This document shows, in pieces, positions 1 through 7,903 of a stretch of 64,000 nt of DNA. The number at the start of each line of letters is the position of its first letter. The stretch's first letter is position 1. The notes under the pieces were generated by a model. The model did no database searches. It saw only the letters and a program-made list of their open reading frames with translations, and had not been told where the DNA came from. Position numbers and translations under genes: made by a program. Source of the DNA: Actinoallomurus liliacearum (GTDB taxonomy: Bacteria > Actinomycetota > Actinomycetes > Streptosporangiales > Streptosporangiaceae); assembly GCF_039542035.1 (NCBI RefSeq), contig NZ_BAABHJ010000003.1, forward strand, positions 124,001 through 188,000, read 5' to 3'.

Positions 1-1024
1 TCGGGTCGCCGGTCTTGTTCTCCAGCCGGTGGACCGCGTCGGCGGCGTCGGCCAGCGGGATGTGGTCGGTGATGGAGGGGGCCAGGTCGAGGCGTCCGCT
101 CGCGGTCAGCCGCACGAGTTCGGTGACGGACTCGGGGAAGCCGCCGTAGTGACCGCGCACCTGCTTGCACAGGTAGTTGAAGGTCAGGCCCTCGGTGATG
201 GTGAGCGGCTTGGGCGTGATGCCGACCAGGATGAGGACGCCGCCCAGGCCGAGCACCGCGCCGGCCTGCTCGCGGACCGCCGGCACGCCGGCGCAGTCGA
301 AGGCGAAGTCCAGGCCTCGCCCGGCGGTGGCCGCGCGGATCTGCTCGGCGAAGTCCGGGCCGGCCGGGTCCAGGGCCAGGTCGGCGCCGAAGGCCAGAGC
401 GCGCTCCCGCGCGCTGGGTAGCGGGTCGATGGCGATGATCGGCGCGGCGCCGACCAGGCGGGCGAGGCGCACGTTGTGCGCGCCTACTCCGCCCACGCCC
501 CAGACGCCCACGGACTGGGCGGGGCGGACGCCTGCGGTGGCGACGACGGCGGCGTAGGGGGTGGAGACCGCGTCAGGGATGATCGCGGCCTGGTCGAAGG
601 GGAACTGGTCGGGGATGGGAACGAGGGTGTCCTCGCGGGCGATGGCGTACTGGGCCCAACCGCCGTCGTAGTCGATTCCCCGGGTACGGACCCGGCTGCA
701 CGGACGGCGGCGCGCGCAGTCCTCGCACTGGTCGCAGCTCTGCCCGGCCTCCAGGGTCACGCGGGCGCCGACGGTCAAGCCCCGCTTGAGGCCGGGGCCG
801 AGCGTGTGGATCACGCCGGAGACCTCATGGCCCACGGTGATCACGTCAGAGGTGGCGAACAGCGGGAGAAGGGTGCCGTCGATGAGGTGGACGTCCGACA
901 GGCACACGCCTGCGGCCTTGACCTGGATGAGTACCTCGCCCGGGCCGGGCACGGGAATGGGGACCTCCTCCACGGCGAATCTCTTGCCATCGAGGTGGAA
1001 ACGTCCGGCGAGCATGGTGTCCAT
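1..1024 (-). CDS. Zinc-dependent alcohol dehydrogenase (MDR family), 3' end outside window
   Basis: Medium-chain dehydrogenase/reductase expected to oxidise an alcohol with NAD(P)+. Visible are the catalytic zinc ligands Cys41 (GVCLSDVH) and His66-Glu67 (GHEVSG), a structural-zinc cluster with Cys97, Cys100, Cys103 and Cys109, and a Rossmann glycine motif (GVGGVG). The ATG at 1024 is chosen because it precedes the conserved first strand; a second ATG lies three codons later. The frame runs off position 1 near residue 341, so only the extreme C-terminus is missing. It lies 134 bp downstream of the CYP102 gene on the same strand and is probably co-transcribed, suggesting that it oxidises the hydroxylated product. 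The exact substrate cannot be read from the sequence. Confidence 0.88.
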   Translation of the reverse strand, partial: MDTMLAGRFHLDGKRFAVEEVPIPVPGPGEVLIQVKAAGVCLSDVHLIDGTLLPLFATSDVITVGHEVSGVIHTLGPGLKRGLTVGARVTLEAGQSCDQCEDCARRRPCSRVRTRGIDYDGGWAQYAIAREDTLVPIPDQFPFDQAAIIPDAVSTPYAAVVATAGVRPAQSVGVWGVGGVGAHNVRLARLVGAAPIIAIDPLPSARERALAFGADLALDPAGPDFAEQIRAATAGRGLDFAFDCAGVPAVREQAGAVLGLGGVLILVGITPKPLTITEGLTFNYLCKQVRGHYGGFPESVTELVRLTASGRLDLAPSITDHIPLADAADAVHRLENKTGDP

Positions 1025-1158
1025 GGTGACGTGCTTTCTGTGAGTGGTGATCTTCGGTGGTTCGCCGGCGGGGAGGCCAGGTCATCCCTCGCCGGCGGGC
1101 TGGAGGGGTCGGGACCCGGGTGGTGGTGATGTGCGCCACGGGTCCCGGCGTGTGTGGA

Positions 1159-4100
1159 TCAGGCGAAGACGTCCTGCTGGTAGCGGCCGTCGGCTTCGAG
1201 CCGCGCAAGCCACTGCCGGGCGTCCTCGTCGTCGCCGCCGGTGTGGCCGCGGTAGACGGAGGCGAGGGCTTCGCGGACGGCCGGGGCCATGTAACGGCCG
1301 TCCCCGCAGACGTAGACGCACGCGCCGTCTTCGACGGCCTGCCACACGGTGTCAGAGACAGCGGTGACGGCGTCCTGGACGAAACGGTGCGGGTGGCCCG
1401 CGACGGCGGAGAAGGCGGTGTGGATCTGGGCGATCCCCGCCTGTTCCCAATCCCGCATCTCCTGCCGGTAGAAGTAGTCGTGCTCGGGGTGGCGGCAGCC
1501 GACGAACACCTGCGAAAGGCCGACCGGTGTGCCGTTGGCGTGCTGCCAGGCGCGTTCTTCCAAGAAGCCGCGCAGCGGCGCGATCCCGGTGCCGGGGCCG
1601 ATGAGGATCATCTGCGTGCTCGGGTCGGCGGGTGGGGCGAACGTCGGCGAGGGGACGCGCACGTAGCCGTAGACCACATCACCGGGCTCAAGTCCGGCGA
1701 GGTAGGAGGAGCACACGCCGCGGTACCGGCCGTCGCCGGACAAGGCCGGCCCTTCGAGGAGACCGACGGTCAGGCGTACGTGGCGCGGGTTGGCCAGCGG
1801 GCACGAGGAGATCGAGTAGAAGCGGGGACGGATGGGCCCCATCATCTCCAGGAAGACCGCCAGGGGCAGGTCGACCGCGGGGAAGCGCTCCAGGAGGCCC
1901 AGCACCGAGACGCGCTTGTTGAGGATCTCGGTCTGGTATCGCTGTTCGGCTTCCTCGGTGTCGGCGATGTAGGCCTGGAGCTGCGGGCGGGTCCAGGGGC
2001 AGTCGGTGTATTCGGCGAGCCTCTGTATCTGGCTTCGGGTGGCCACGTCCTGCAGTTCCAGGAACTCGGTGAACAGCAGGCCGGCGGTGGCGGGCGTGCC
2101 CACCGGCAGGTGCGTCCTGCCGCCGCCGGGTCGGTCGAGCCGGAGGACCTGGTCGTGGTCGATGCCGAAGCGGGCCAGCGCACGGTCGACCAGCCGCGAC
2201 TCGTTCTTGGCGAAGACCGCCAGGTGGTTGCCGGTCTCGTAGGTGACGCCCTCGGGCAGTTCGATGGTGATCGACTTCGCGGACGGGCGCGGCGGCTCGA
2301 CGCCGAAGTCCCACAGCCCGGTCGGGTCGGCCACGAGCTCTTCGTTGGCGATCACGGTCAGGGGGTAGGCCTGCTCGGAGACGATCGCGGGGCGCACATC
2401 GGCCTCGGTGAGCAGTTGCACCTGGTAGCGCGGTGCGCCGTCGTCGGAGGTGTCGGCGGCGTACTCCTCGGCCAGCGTCGCCCATAGGGTGTCCATCCAG
2501 CGGGTGGCCATGCCGTCGAAGTCGCCGGCGGCATCGGCGATGCCGCGTTCGACCACCGGGGTGGCGCCGGCGGCCAGCAGTGCGGCCTCGACCCGTTTGG
2601 GGAAGGCCTGGTAGGTCGCCACCCACTGAGTGTTGCCGGCGCCCAGCAGCGCGAACCGCACGTTCGACAGCGAGCCCCCCGGCAGCCCGGCGGCGATCAG
2701 GTCGTCGAAACGCTGGGCATTGTCGGGCGCCTCGCCGTTGTAGCTGGCGGTGACGACGACGAGCAGGCCCTCGGTGGGCAGGTCGTCGCCCAGCTCGTCC
2801 AGGCTCACCAACGTGGTGCCGAACCCGGAACGCTCACCGCGGTCGGCGATCGTGCGCGCCAGGTCCTCGCAACTGCCCAGGCTGGAGCCGTAAGCGACGG
2901 TCAGGCTCACCCCGACACCGCTGACCGTGGCCTCCTGACGCGTGTCGTCACTCTGCAGGTCCGCGGCGCCGAACACGGACCGCTCATGCTCTTTGCGGGT
3001 CCGCACGACCAGCTCAAAGTCGCCGGGCTTACGCGTCAGCGCCTCCCGCACGTCCATCTTGTAGTCGGTAGTGTCGGAGAACTTGAACTTCTGCAGCACC
3101 AGCGCGAGGGCCAGGCGGGCCTCGGTCAGCGCGAACTGCCGGCCGATGCAGGCGCGCCGGCCGTTGCCGAACGGCTTGTAGGCGTGCGGGTGGTGCTGGG
3201 CCCGGTTCTCCGGAAGCCACCGGTCGATGTCGAACTCGTCCGGACGGTCCCATGCCTTGGGGTGGGTGTGCAGCGGACCCATCAGCAGGTTCGTCTTCGT
3301 CCCCTGAGTCAGCTCGTACTGGCCGCCGATGACGGTGTCCGCCAGCGGCGCCTTCATGATCTGCGGAATGGGAGCCCACAGACGCAGGGTCTCCTCCAGG
3401 ATCCGCGGGATGACGTCCAGCTTCATGATCGTGTCGTAGTCCGGGACCGTGTCGCCGGGCAGCATCCGGTCCACCTCGGCGTAGGCCTGGGCCAGCACGT
3501 GCGGGTTGCGCATCAGCGAGTACGTGGCGAACGACAGCAGACCACTGGTGGTCTCGTGACCCGCGATAAGGAAGGTCAGCACCTGGTCGCGGACGTTGTC
3601 GTCGTCCAGCAGCTTGCCGGTCTCCGGGTCGGTCGCCTGCAGCATCAGGCCCAGCAGGTCGTCCTCACCGCTGCCCCTGCCCTGACGGCGCTCTTTGATC
3701 ACACTCTCGACCAGCTCCTGCATCAGCTGGATGTTCTGGTGGTACTGGTTCGCGTCGTCCTTGCGCTGGGTGGTCATCATCGGCAGCTCCTGGGAGCGCC
3801 GCATCGACTCGATCAGCGCCTCCAACAGCGCATAGAGGAAGGGGTGTAGCTCTTCCTTGCTGAATGAGTCGAACCGGTAGCCGAACCCCGACAGAGCGAT
3901 CGTGTCCAAGGTGAGCCGGGTGTAGTCGTCGGTGATCCTGACCGGCTGACCTTGGCGGCGCTCCCACTTGCCCACCAGGTTCTGGGCGATCTCGAGCATC
4001 TGCCCGAAGTAGCCCTTCATGGCTCGCTGGCTGAAGGCCGGCATGAGGATCCGGTGCGCCATGCCCCAGACCTCCTCATCGTCGGCGGCCGTGAACAGGC

Positions 4101-4368
4101 CCGCGCCGGCGTAGTCCCGGACATGGCTCAGCGGCGGGAAGATCGGCTTGCCGAAACGGGTCTCGTCGCAGACCTCGGTGATCAGGTCCGGGTCGAAGAC
4201 GAAGACGTTCTCCTGGCCGGCGATGTCCACGCTGAAGATGCCTTCGGGGAACTGCTTGGACAGCTCCCCGAAGTACGCGACCGGGTTGGTGTCGGGGATC
4301 TGCGGCGCGTGGCCGAGGATCGGGATCCCGCGCGGGGACCGGGCAGGTCGCAGGTCGTTCGCGGTCAT
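1159..4368 (-). CDS. CYP102-type self-sufficient cytochrome P450/NADPH-P450 reductase fusion
   Basis: A 1069-aa single-chain monooxygenase like P450 BM3 (1048 aa). The N-terminal P450 domain has the I-helix AGHETTS (Thr273/274), the ExxR motif in EETLRLW, and the heme loop FGNGRRACIGR with proximal Cys407. A flavodoxin-like FMN domain begins near residue 485 (VAYGSSLGS). The FAD/NADPH half carries RFYSISSCP and GPGTGIAPLRGF. The start is the ATG at 4368, with AAAGGAG seven bases upstream; the frame stays open further upstream but lacks an RBS there. The family hydroxylates fatty acids or related chains subterminally. The C-terminus reads DVFA, so the FAD-stacking aromatic (Trp1046 in BM3) is Phe1068. 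TetR lies divergently across a four-operator intergenic region; the alcohol dehydrogenase follows. Confidence 0.96.
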   Translation of the reverse strand: MTANDLRPARSPRGIPILGHAPQIPDTNPVAYFGELSKQFPEGIFSVDIAGQENVFVFDPDLITEVCDETRFGKPIFPPLSHVRDYAGAGLFTAADDEEVWGMAHRILMPAFSQRAMKGYFGQMLEIAQNLVGKWERRQGQPVRITDDYTRLTLDTIALSGFGYRFDSFSKEELHPFLYALLEALIESMRRSQELPMMTTQRKDDANQYHQNIQLMQELVESVIKERRQGRGSGEDDLLGLMLQATDPETGKLLDDDNVRDQVLTFLIAGHETTSGLLSFATYSLMRNPHVLAQAYAEVDRMLPGDTVPDYDTIMKLDVIPRILEETLRLWAPIPQIMKAPLADTVIGGQYELTQGTKTNLLMGPLHTHPKAWDRPDEFDIDRWLPENRAQHHPHAYKPFGNGRRACIGRQFALTEARLALALVLQKFKFSDTTDYKMDVREALTRKPGDFELVVRTRKEHERSVFGAADLQSDDTRQEATVSGVGVSLTVAYGSSLGSCEDLARTIADRGERSGFGTTLVSLDELGDDLPTEGLLVVVTASYNGEAPDNAQRFDDLIAAGLPGGSLSNVRFALLGAGNTQWVATYQAFPKRVEAALLAAGATPVVERGIADAAGDFDGMATRWMDTLWATLAEEYAADTSDDGAPRYQVQLLTEADVRPAIVSEQAYPLTVIANEELVADPTGLWDFGVEPPRPSAKSITIELPEGVTYETGNHLAVFAKNESRLVDRALARFGIDHDQVLRLDRPGGGRTHLPVGTPATAGLLFTEFLELQDVATRSQIQRLAEYTDCPWTRPQLQAYIADTEEAEQRYQTEILNKRVSVLGLLERFPAVDLPLAVFLEMMGPIRPRFYSISSCPLANPRHVRLTVGLLEGPALSGDGRYRGVCSSYLAGLEPGDVVYGYVRVPSPTFAPPADPSTQMILIGPGTGIAPLRGFLEERAWQHANGTPVGLSQVFVGCRHPEHDYFYRQEMRDWEQAGIAQIHTAFSAVAGHPHRFVQDAVTAVSDTVWQAVEDGACVYVCGDGRYMAPAVREALASVYRGHTGGDDEDARQWLARLEADGRYQQDVFA

Positions 4369-4435
4369 GGCGTGCTCCTTTGTGCCGAAGAGGCATGGGC
4401 AAGGGCGCCCGTCGATGCTGTGGCGCAACACAGAA

Positions 4436-4471
4436 ACATACGTCGTATGGAACTAACCATACGATGTATGG
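4436..4471. promoter_or_regulatory. Two TetR-type palindromic operators (P450 side)
   Basis: Two 15-bp sites fit the pattern CCRTACGNNGTAYGG. The first is at 4436-4450 (ACATACGTCGTATGG, first base degenerate) and the second at 4457-4471 (CCATACGATGTATGG). Their centres are 21 bp apart, about two helical turns, which places two dimers on one DNA face. They lie 68-103 bp upstream of the P450 start codon, where they could block its promoter. The divergent TetR protein is the obvious ligand; that link is inference. Confidence 0.8.
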
Positions 4472-4525
4472 AAGTAGTGGGCAACCAGGATCGCGCCGTC
4501 GCCCCGTGGCGGCCCGGTGCTCGAG

Positions 4526-4563
4526 CCGTACGCTGTACGGAACTGATACCGTACGAGGTATGG
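4526..4563. promoter_or_regulatory. Two TetR-type palindromic operators (tetR side, overlapping its start codon)
   Basis: Two more copies of the same 15-bp motif: CCGTACGCTGTACGG at 4526-4540 and CCGTACGAGGTATGG at 4549-4563. Their centres are 23 bp apart. The second includes the tetR initiation codon (4560-4562). This predicts autorepression of tetR, and it helps fix the tetR start because no conventional RBS is visible there. Confidence 0.8.
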
Positions 4564-5225
4564 AAAAGGTCAGGCGTCCCCCGCGGGGAACCAGGAAGAG
4601 AGACGTGCCTTTGACCGAGGCCGGGATCTACGCCGCCGCTCTACGGCTCATCGACGCGGACGGGGTCGAGGCGCTCACCATGCGCAAGCTCGCAAGCGAG
4701 CTGGATGCGAACCCGATGTCGCTGTACCACCACGTGCCGAACAAGGACGCCTTGCTGCGCGGCGTGGCGAGGACGGTCGGCGCCCGGTTCCGCACCGTGA
4801 CGCTAGAGGACGCTCCCTGGGAGGAGCGCATCCGCCTGCTCGCCACAGATTTCCGGGCGCTGGCGCACCGCCACCCCAAACTCATGGCCTACTCGTTCGG
4901 CCAGCCGGACTTCCTCCAGCCCGAAGACCCGTTCTGGGCCGGGCTGACCGCGATCCTGGAGGCCGCAGGGATGCCGCGGTCCGAGATCCCGCGGATGGCC
5001 GCTCTCGTGTGCGCCGTCGTCATCGGCGTGCTCACCGCCGAACTCAACGGCGCGCTCCACCGGTGGTCGCATCTGGAGTCGACCGACCTCACTGTCGGCG
5101 AAGACGGGCACACGGACGCGGGCCCTGATGAGGACCGCATGTTCCGCCTATTGCTGGACACGATCATCACGGGCCTGGAAATCCAGCTCACCGCGGCTCG
5201 TGACGGCCAGGGCGCCGGCCATTGA
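4560..5225 (+). CDS. TetR/AcrR family regulator with TetR_C-like ligand domain
   Basis: A 221-aa one-component repressor. The N-terminal HTH reads AALRLIDADGVEALTMRKLASELDANPMSLYHHVPNKDALL in segments, the class with DANPMSLYHH recognition helices typical of TetR_C_1 proteins. The rest is the helical ligand/dimer domain. The ATG at 4560 is chosen because it begins MEKVRRPPRG just before the HTH; the frame is open upstream only by chance. The gene is divergent from the CYP102 fusion and shares with it four 15-bp palindromes, one covering its own start codon. It most likely represses both itself and the P450 until a substrate-like ligand binds. A leaderless or near-leaderless message is possible. 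Confidence 0.92.
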   Translation: MEKVRRPPRGTRKRDVPLTEAGIYAAALRLIDADGVEALTMRKLASELDANPMSLYHHVPNKDALLRGVARTVGARFRTVTLEDAPWEERIRLLATDFRALAHRHPKLMAYSFGQPDFLQPEDPFWAGLTAILEAAGMPRSEIPRMAALVCAVVIGVLTAELNGALHRWSHLESTDLTVGEDGHTDAGPDEDRMFRLLLDTIITGLEIQLTAARDGQGAGH

Positions 5226-5292
5226 GTCCGCTGCGCTGAGCGGCCGGCGTATTGCGACGATGAGGCACAGACCGACGAGAAGGGACCACGCC

Positions 5293-5769
5293 ATGGCCGA
5301 AACACCGGCCAGCCTCGAAACGCCGGCCGGCGCCGAATCGCTGCTCGGCGCCGAACTGACGGCCGTGCGCGGCGAACTGGCGCGCGTCGACGCCAAGTGC
5401 GCGACCCTGACGACGCTCACCATGGCCGGCCTCGCGTTCATAGCGACCAAGGTGGGTCACGGCCCGGAACTGGCCCGTGCCCTGCTGAGCGTGGCCGGAC
5501 TGATGCTCGCAGCCGCCACTCTCACATTGCTCACCGTCATCAGTCCGCACATCGGCTACATCCGGCTGTACGCCCGGCTCAGCCCGACGGGCGTACGGGA
5601 GCTGCTCGCCGACCAGGCCGCCGCCGCCAAGCACCACGAGAACAGCCTGATCAGCCTCTCTCGAGTCGTCAGTCGCAAATACCTGGGGCTGCTCATCGCG
5701 GTGACGGAGACCGGCACCGCAGTGGCTCTGATAGCGGTGGCCACTCTCCTCACCGGAGTGCTGTTCTGA
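5293..5769 (+). CDS. PycTM-like (DUF5706/Pycsar effector-type) small membrane protein
   Basis: A 158-aa protein with a short amphipathic N-terminus (LLGAELTAVRGELARVDAKC), a first hydrophobic segment at about 37-53, a second at 60-83, a polar stretch (ISPHIGYIRLYARLSP...KHHENSLISLSRVVSRKY) and a third at 131-157. This order, including the IGYIRLY and SLSRVVSRKY-like elements, matches the transmembrane effector domain of Pycsar anti-phage systems, which permeabilises membranes on sensing cCMP or cUMP. The ATG at 5293 has AGAAGGGA upstream. No uridylate/cytidylate cyclase lies nearby, so this is a stand-alone copy; such orphans are common in actinomycetes and their role is unproven. The family call rests on pattern recognition, not a search. 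Confidence 0.65.
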   Translation: MAETPASLETPAGAESLLGAELTAVRGELARVDAKCATLTTLTMAGLAFIATKVGHGPELARALLSVAGLMLAAATLTLLTVISPHIGYIRLYARLSPTGVRELLADQAAAAKHHENSLISLSRVVSRKYLGLLIAVTETGTAVALIAVATLLTGVLF

Positions 5770-6051
5770 CGGAGGGCGACGACCCGGACCGCTCACGACT
5801 CAGTCCGACTTGGAGAAGAGTAGGCGTCTGATGCACCGTACGCGCTCGCCCAGACGTCTACCGGCGTAGACCGGTCCCGCGTAACTGTTGTAGTAGCCGG
5901 AGTCGTGGTGCGCGGGCGGCGCACTTTCACACTGCACTTTCCGCTACGGTCGCGAAGAAGTTACAAGAAGTGAACAAGTGGAATGCCTTCTTGTTCTGGC
6001 GAGGGCACCATTCGGGCGAGCCGGGGTCATTTATCGGAGCGCGGTTCCGGG
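5770..6051. other. Convergent intergenic region, no gene seen
   Basis: About 280 bp between convergent genes. It contains short palindromic bits around AGACGTCT and a 13-nt-period direct repeat of GCACTTTC at 5921 and 5934. No convincing frame, RNA gene or strong terminator is evident. Confidence 0.4.
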
Positions 6052-6603
6052 TCACTTCTGGTACGAGATCTCGACGCGGCGGTTCTTGGCCCGGCCGACG
6101 GGGTCGTCCTTGCCGTCCGGCGTCCGGTTCGGCGCCACCGGCCGGGCCTCGCCGTATCCGGTCGCGGTGATCGTCACGTGCGCCTGCCGGGCGAGCTCGG
6201 CCTTGACCGCCTCCGCCCGCTGCCTCGACAGCGTGAGGTTGGCGGCGGGGGAGCCGACGGCGTCGGTGAACCCCGCGACCCGCGCCGGGCCGTGGATCCG
6301 CTCGGCGATCTCGGCGATCCGGCGCCGGGCGACGTCGGTGAGCGTGGCCTTGCCGAAGTCGAACAGGACATCCGCGGCGATGCTCACGGTGACCTCGTCG
6401 CCGACCGTCTTGTCCTCTTCGAGCGGGATCACCGCGTTGCCGAGGTCGATGTCGCGCACGCCGTCCGCCACGTCGATGGTGCGGACGGCCTCCTGGAGGT
6501 TCGCGTCCGGGACGTCGCCGGCGCTCGCCGCGCCGGGGAGGACCAGCAGGGCGGGCACGAGCGCCGCGCCCATCACGAGAGAGCCGCGCCGCATCCCGGT
6601 CAC
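6052..6603 (-). CDS. OmpA-domain secreted protein
   Basis: A 183-aa protein with a signal peptide (MRRGSLVMGAALVPALLVLPGAASA) followed by a C-terminal OmpA/MotB peptidoglycan-binding domain. The domain is shown by VLFDFGKATLTDVARRRIAEIAE, GFTDAVGSPAANLTLSRQRAEAVK and NRRVEISYQ in order. In actinomycetes such proteins are anchored or secreted and hold peptidoglycan. The GTG start at 6603 overlaps the stop of the upstream lipoprotein gene as GTGA, indicating translational coupling; an ATG three codons on is an alternative. The pair probably works together at the cell envelope. Confidence 0.85.
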   Translation of the reverse strand: MTGMRRGSLVMGAALVPALLVLPGAASAGDVPDANLQEAVRTIDVADGVRDIDLGNAVIPLEEDKTVGDEVTVSIAADVLFDFGKATLTDVARRRIAEIAERIHGPARVAGFTDAVGSPAANLTLSRQRAEAVKAELARQAHVTITATGYGEARPVAPNRTPDGKDDPVGRAKNRRVEISYQK

Positions 6604-7163
6604 CGCGCGATCGGAACGTCGTGGAAGATCGGCCAGTTGCCGATCTGCACGTCGATCCGGTCGACGCCCTTCGGCGGCGCGGCGAACGTGAACGACAGCT
6701 GCCCGGGCTGGTCGTTCGCGATGTTCGTCGTGACGTAGTCGGTCTGCAGGTCGTGCCCGGAGCTGTCCTTGACCACCAGGTAGCGCTTGAGGTTCACGTT
6801 GTCGATCAGGAAGACGCCGAGCGGGGTTCCGCCGTTGAGGAGGTAGGGCGTGATCCGCTGGGTCGCGCCGTTCGGCACGTGCGGGGTCATGCTGATCGAG
6901 AGGTCGGCGAGCCGGCCACCGGCCTTGAGCCCGAGGACGGCGAGGTCCACGGTCGCGCCGGAGGCGATGGGGGAGGGGAACGTCGCCTTCGCGACAGGCT
7001 TGTCCGCGGACGCGACCGTCACGCCGCCCTGGACGGCACCGCCGCCGGTGGCCGCGCCGCCGCCCCTGCTCCCGGAGTCGTCCTTGCCCAGACAGCCCGA
7101 CAGCCCGGCGACGATCAGCGCCGTCGCCGCGACGGCCGACGCGGTCCGCCGAACAGCTCTCAC
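6600..7163 (-). CDS. Putative lipoprotein partner of the OmpA-domain protein
   Basis: A 187-aa protein with a lipoprotein signal peptide (lipobox LSGC about residue 24), then a glycine/serine-rich tether and a globular domain beginning around VTVASADKPVAKATFPSP. The GTG at 7163 follows a purine-rich GGGGGG ribosome-binding site. It is the first gene of a two-gene unit with the OmpA-domain gene, which overlaps its stop by four bases. I recognise no catalytic motif. Similar lipoprotein/OmpA pairs occur in actinomycete envelopes; function unknown. Confidence 0.8.
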   Translation of the reverse strand: MRAVRRTASAVAATALIVAGLSGCLGKDDSGSRGGGAATGGGAVQGGVTVASADKPVAKATFPSPIASGATVDLAVLGLKAGGRLADLSISMTPHVPNGATQRITPYLLNGGTPLGVFLIDNVNLKRYLVVKDSSGHDLQTDYVTTNIANDQPGQLSFTFAAPPKGVDRIDVQIGNWPIFHDVPIAR

Positions 7164-7294
7164 CGATCCCCCCTAGAAGACGGAGACGTCACCCGTCCGG
7201 CCCGCGGCACTCGATCGGCTCGCGGCGGCGGGAGGCTTTACTCTCGCTTGAACGTACCAGCTCGACCGGGAGCAAGATCGGCGAACGCGGGCGT

Positions 7295-7795
7295 TCACCG
7301 GATGGACGTGTCGCCGAGGGATTCGAGCAGGCCGCGCAGCAGGACCGCCAGCCCCTCCCGCTCATCCGGGCCCAGCGACGCGAGCAGCCGCGCCTCGTTC
7401 GCCACGTGCGGTCCCACGATCTCGTCGACCGTCGTCCGGCCTCGTTCGGTCAGGCGGACCCGGACGGACCGTCGGTCCTCCTCGTCGGGCACCCGTTCCA
7501 CGAGGCCCTTCGCCGCCAGCCGGTCGATCCGGTTGGTGATCGCCCCGGAGGTCACCATCGCGGCGCGGTTGAGGGCGCCCGCGGTCAGCTCGTACGGCGG
7601 GCCGGACCGGCGCAGGGTGGCGAGCACGTCGAACTCCCAGTGCTCGAGGCCGTATCCGGCGAAGAAGTCCTTCAGCTCGCGGTCCAGGAGCCGTGACAGC
7701 CGGGTGATCCGGCCGACGATCCCCATCGGCCACGCGTCGACGTCCGGCCGCTCGCGGGCCCACTGGCCGAGGATCTGGTCCACCGCGTCGCTCAC
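7295..7795 (-). CDS. MarR family transcriptional regulator
   Basis: A 166-aa winged-helix repressor. The core reads LEHWEFDVLATLRRSG, ALNRAAMVTSGAITNRIDRLAAKGLVER and the wing DEEDRRSVRVRLTERGR, the standard MarR order. The GTG at 7795 is preceded by AGAGGAGTG. It is divergent from an EamA exporter and a coupled oxidoreductase, and the 108 bp between them hold a palindrome based on TCTCAACGTTGAGA plus partial copies. It probably represses itself and the exporter operon and responds to a small phenolic or similar ligand. Confidence 0.93.
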   Translation of the reverse strand: MSDAVDQILGQWARERPDVDAWPMGIVGRITRLSRLLDRELKDFFAGYGLEHWEFDVLATLRRSGPPYELTAGALNRAAMVTSGAITNRIDRLAAKGLVERVPDEEDRRSVRVRLTERGRTTVDEIVGPHVANEARLLASLGPDEREGLAVLLRGLLESLGDTSIR

Positions 7796-7820
7796 CTGGC
7801 ACTCCTCTCAACGCAAACTA

Positions 7821-7849
7821 TCTCAACGTTAATCTACTTGACGTTGAGA
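7821..7849. promoter_or_regulatory. Two degenerate copies of the MarR operator
   Basis: TCTCAACGTTAATC at 7821-7834 and ACTTGACGTTGAGA at 7836-7849 each match 11 of 14 bases of the perfect palindrome at 7867-7880. Each keeps one good half-site. A further left half-site, TCTCAACG, occurs at 7806 next to the marR RBS. Together they suggest cooperative or graded repression. Confidence 0.6.
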
Positions 7850-7865
7850 GGCTGCGTATGTTGTT

Positions 7866-7881
7866 ATCTCAACGTTGAGAT
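7866..7881. promoter_or_regulatory. Perfect 16-bp MarR operator palindrome
   Basis: ATCTCAACGTTGAGAT is a perfect inverted repeat lying 22 bp upstream of the EamA start codon and 10 bp before its GGAGGGA ribosome-binding site. Its position between divergent marR and exporter genes is that expected for the MarR binding site. Confidence 0.8.
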
Positions 7882-7903
7882 TATCAATCTGGAGGGATCC
7901 CTG

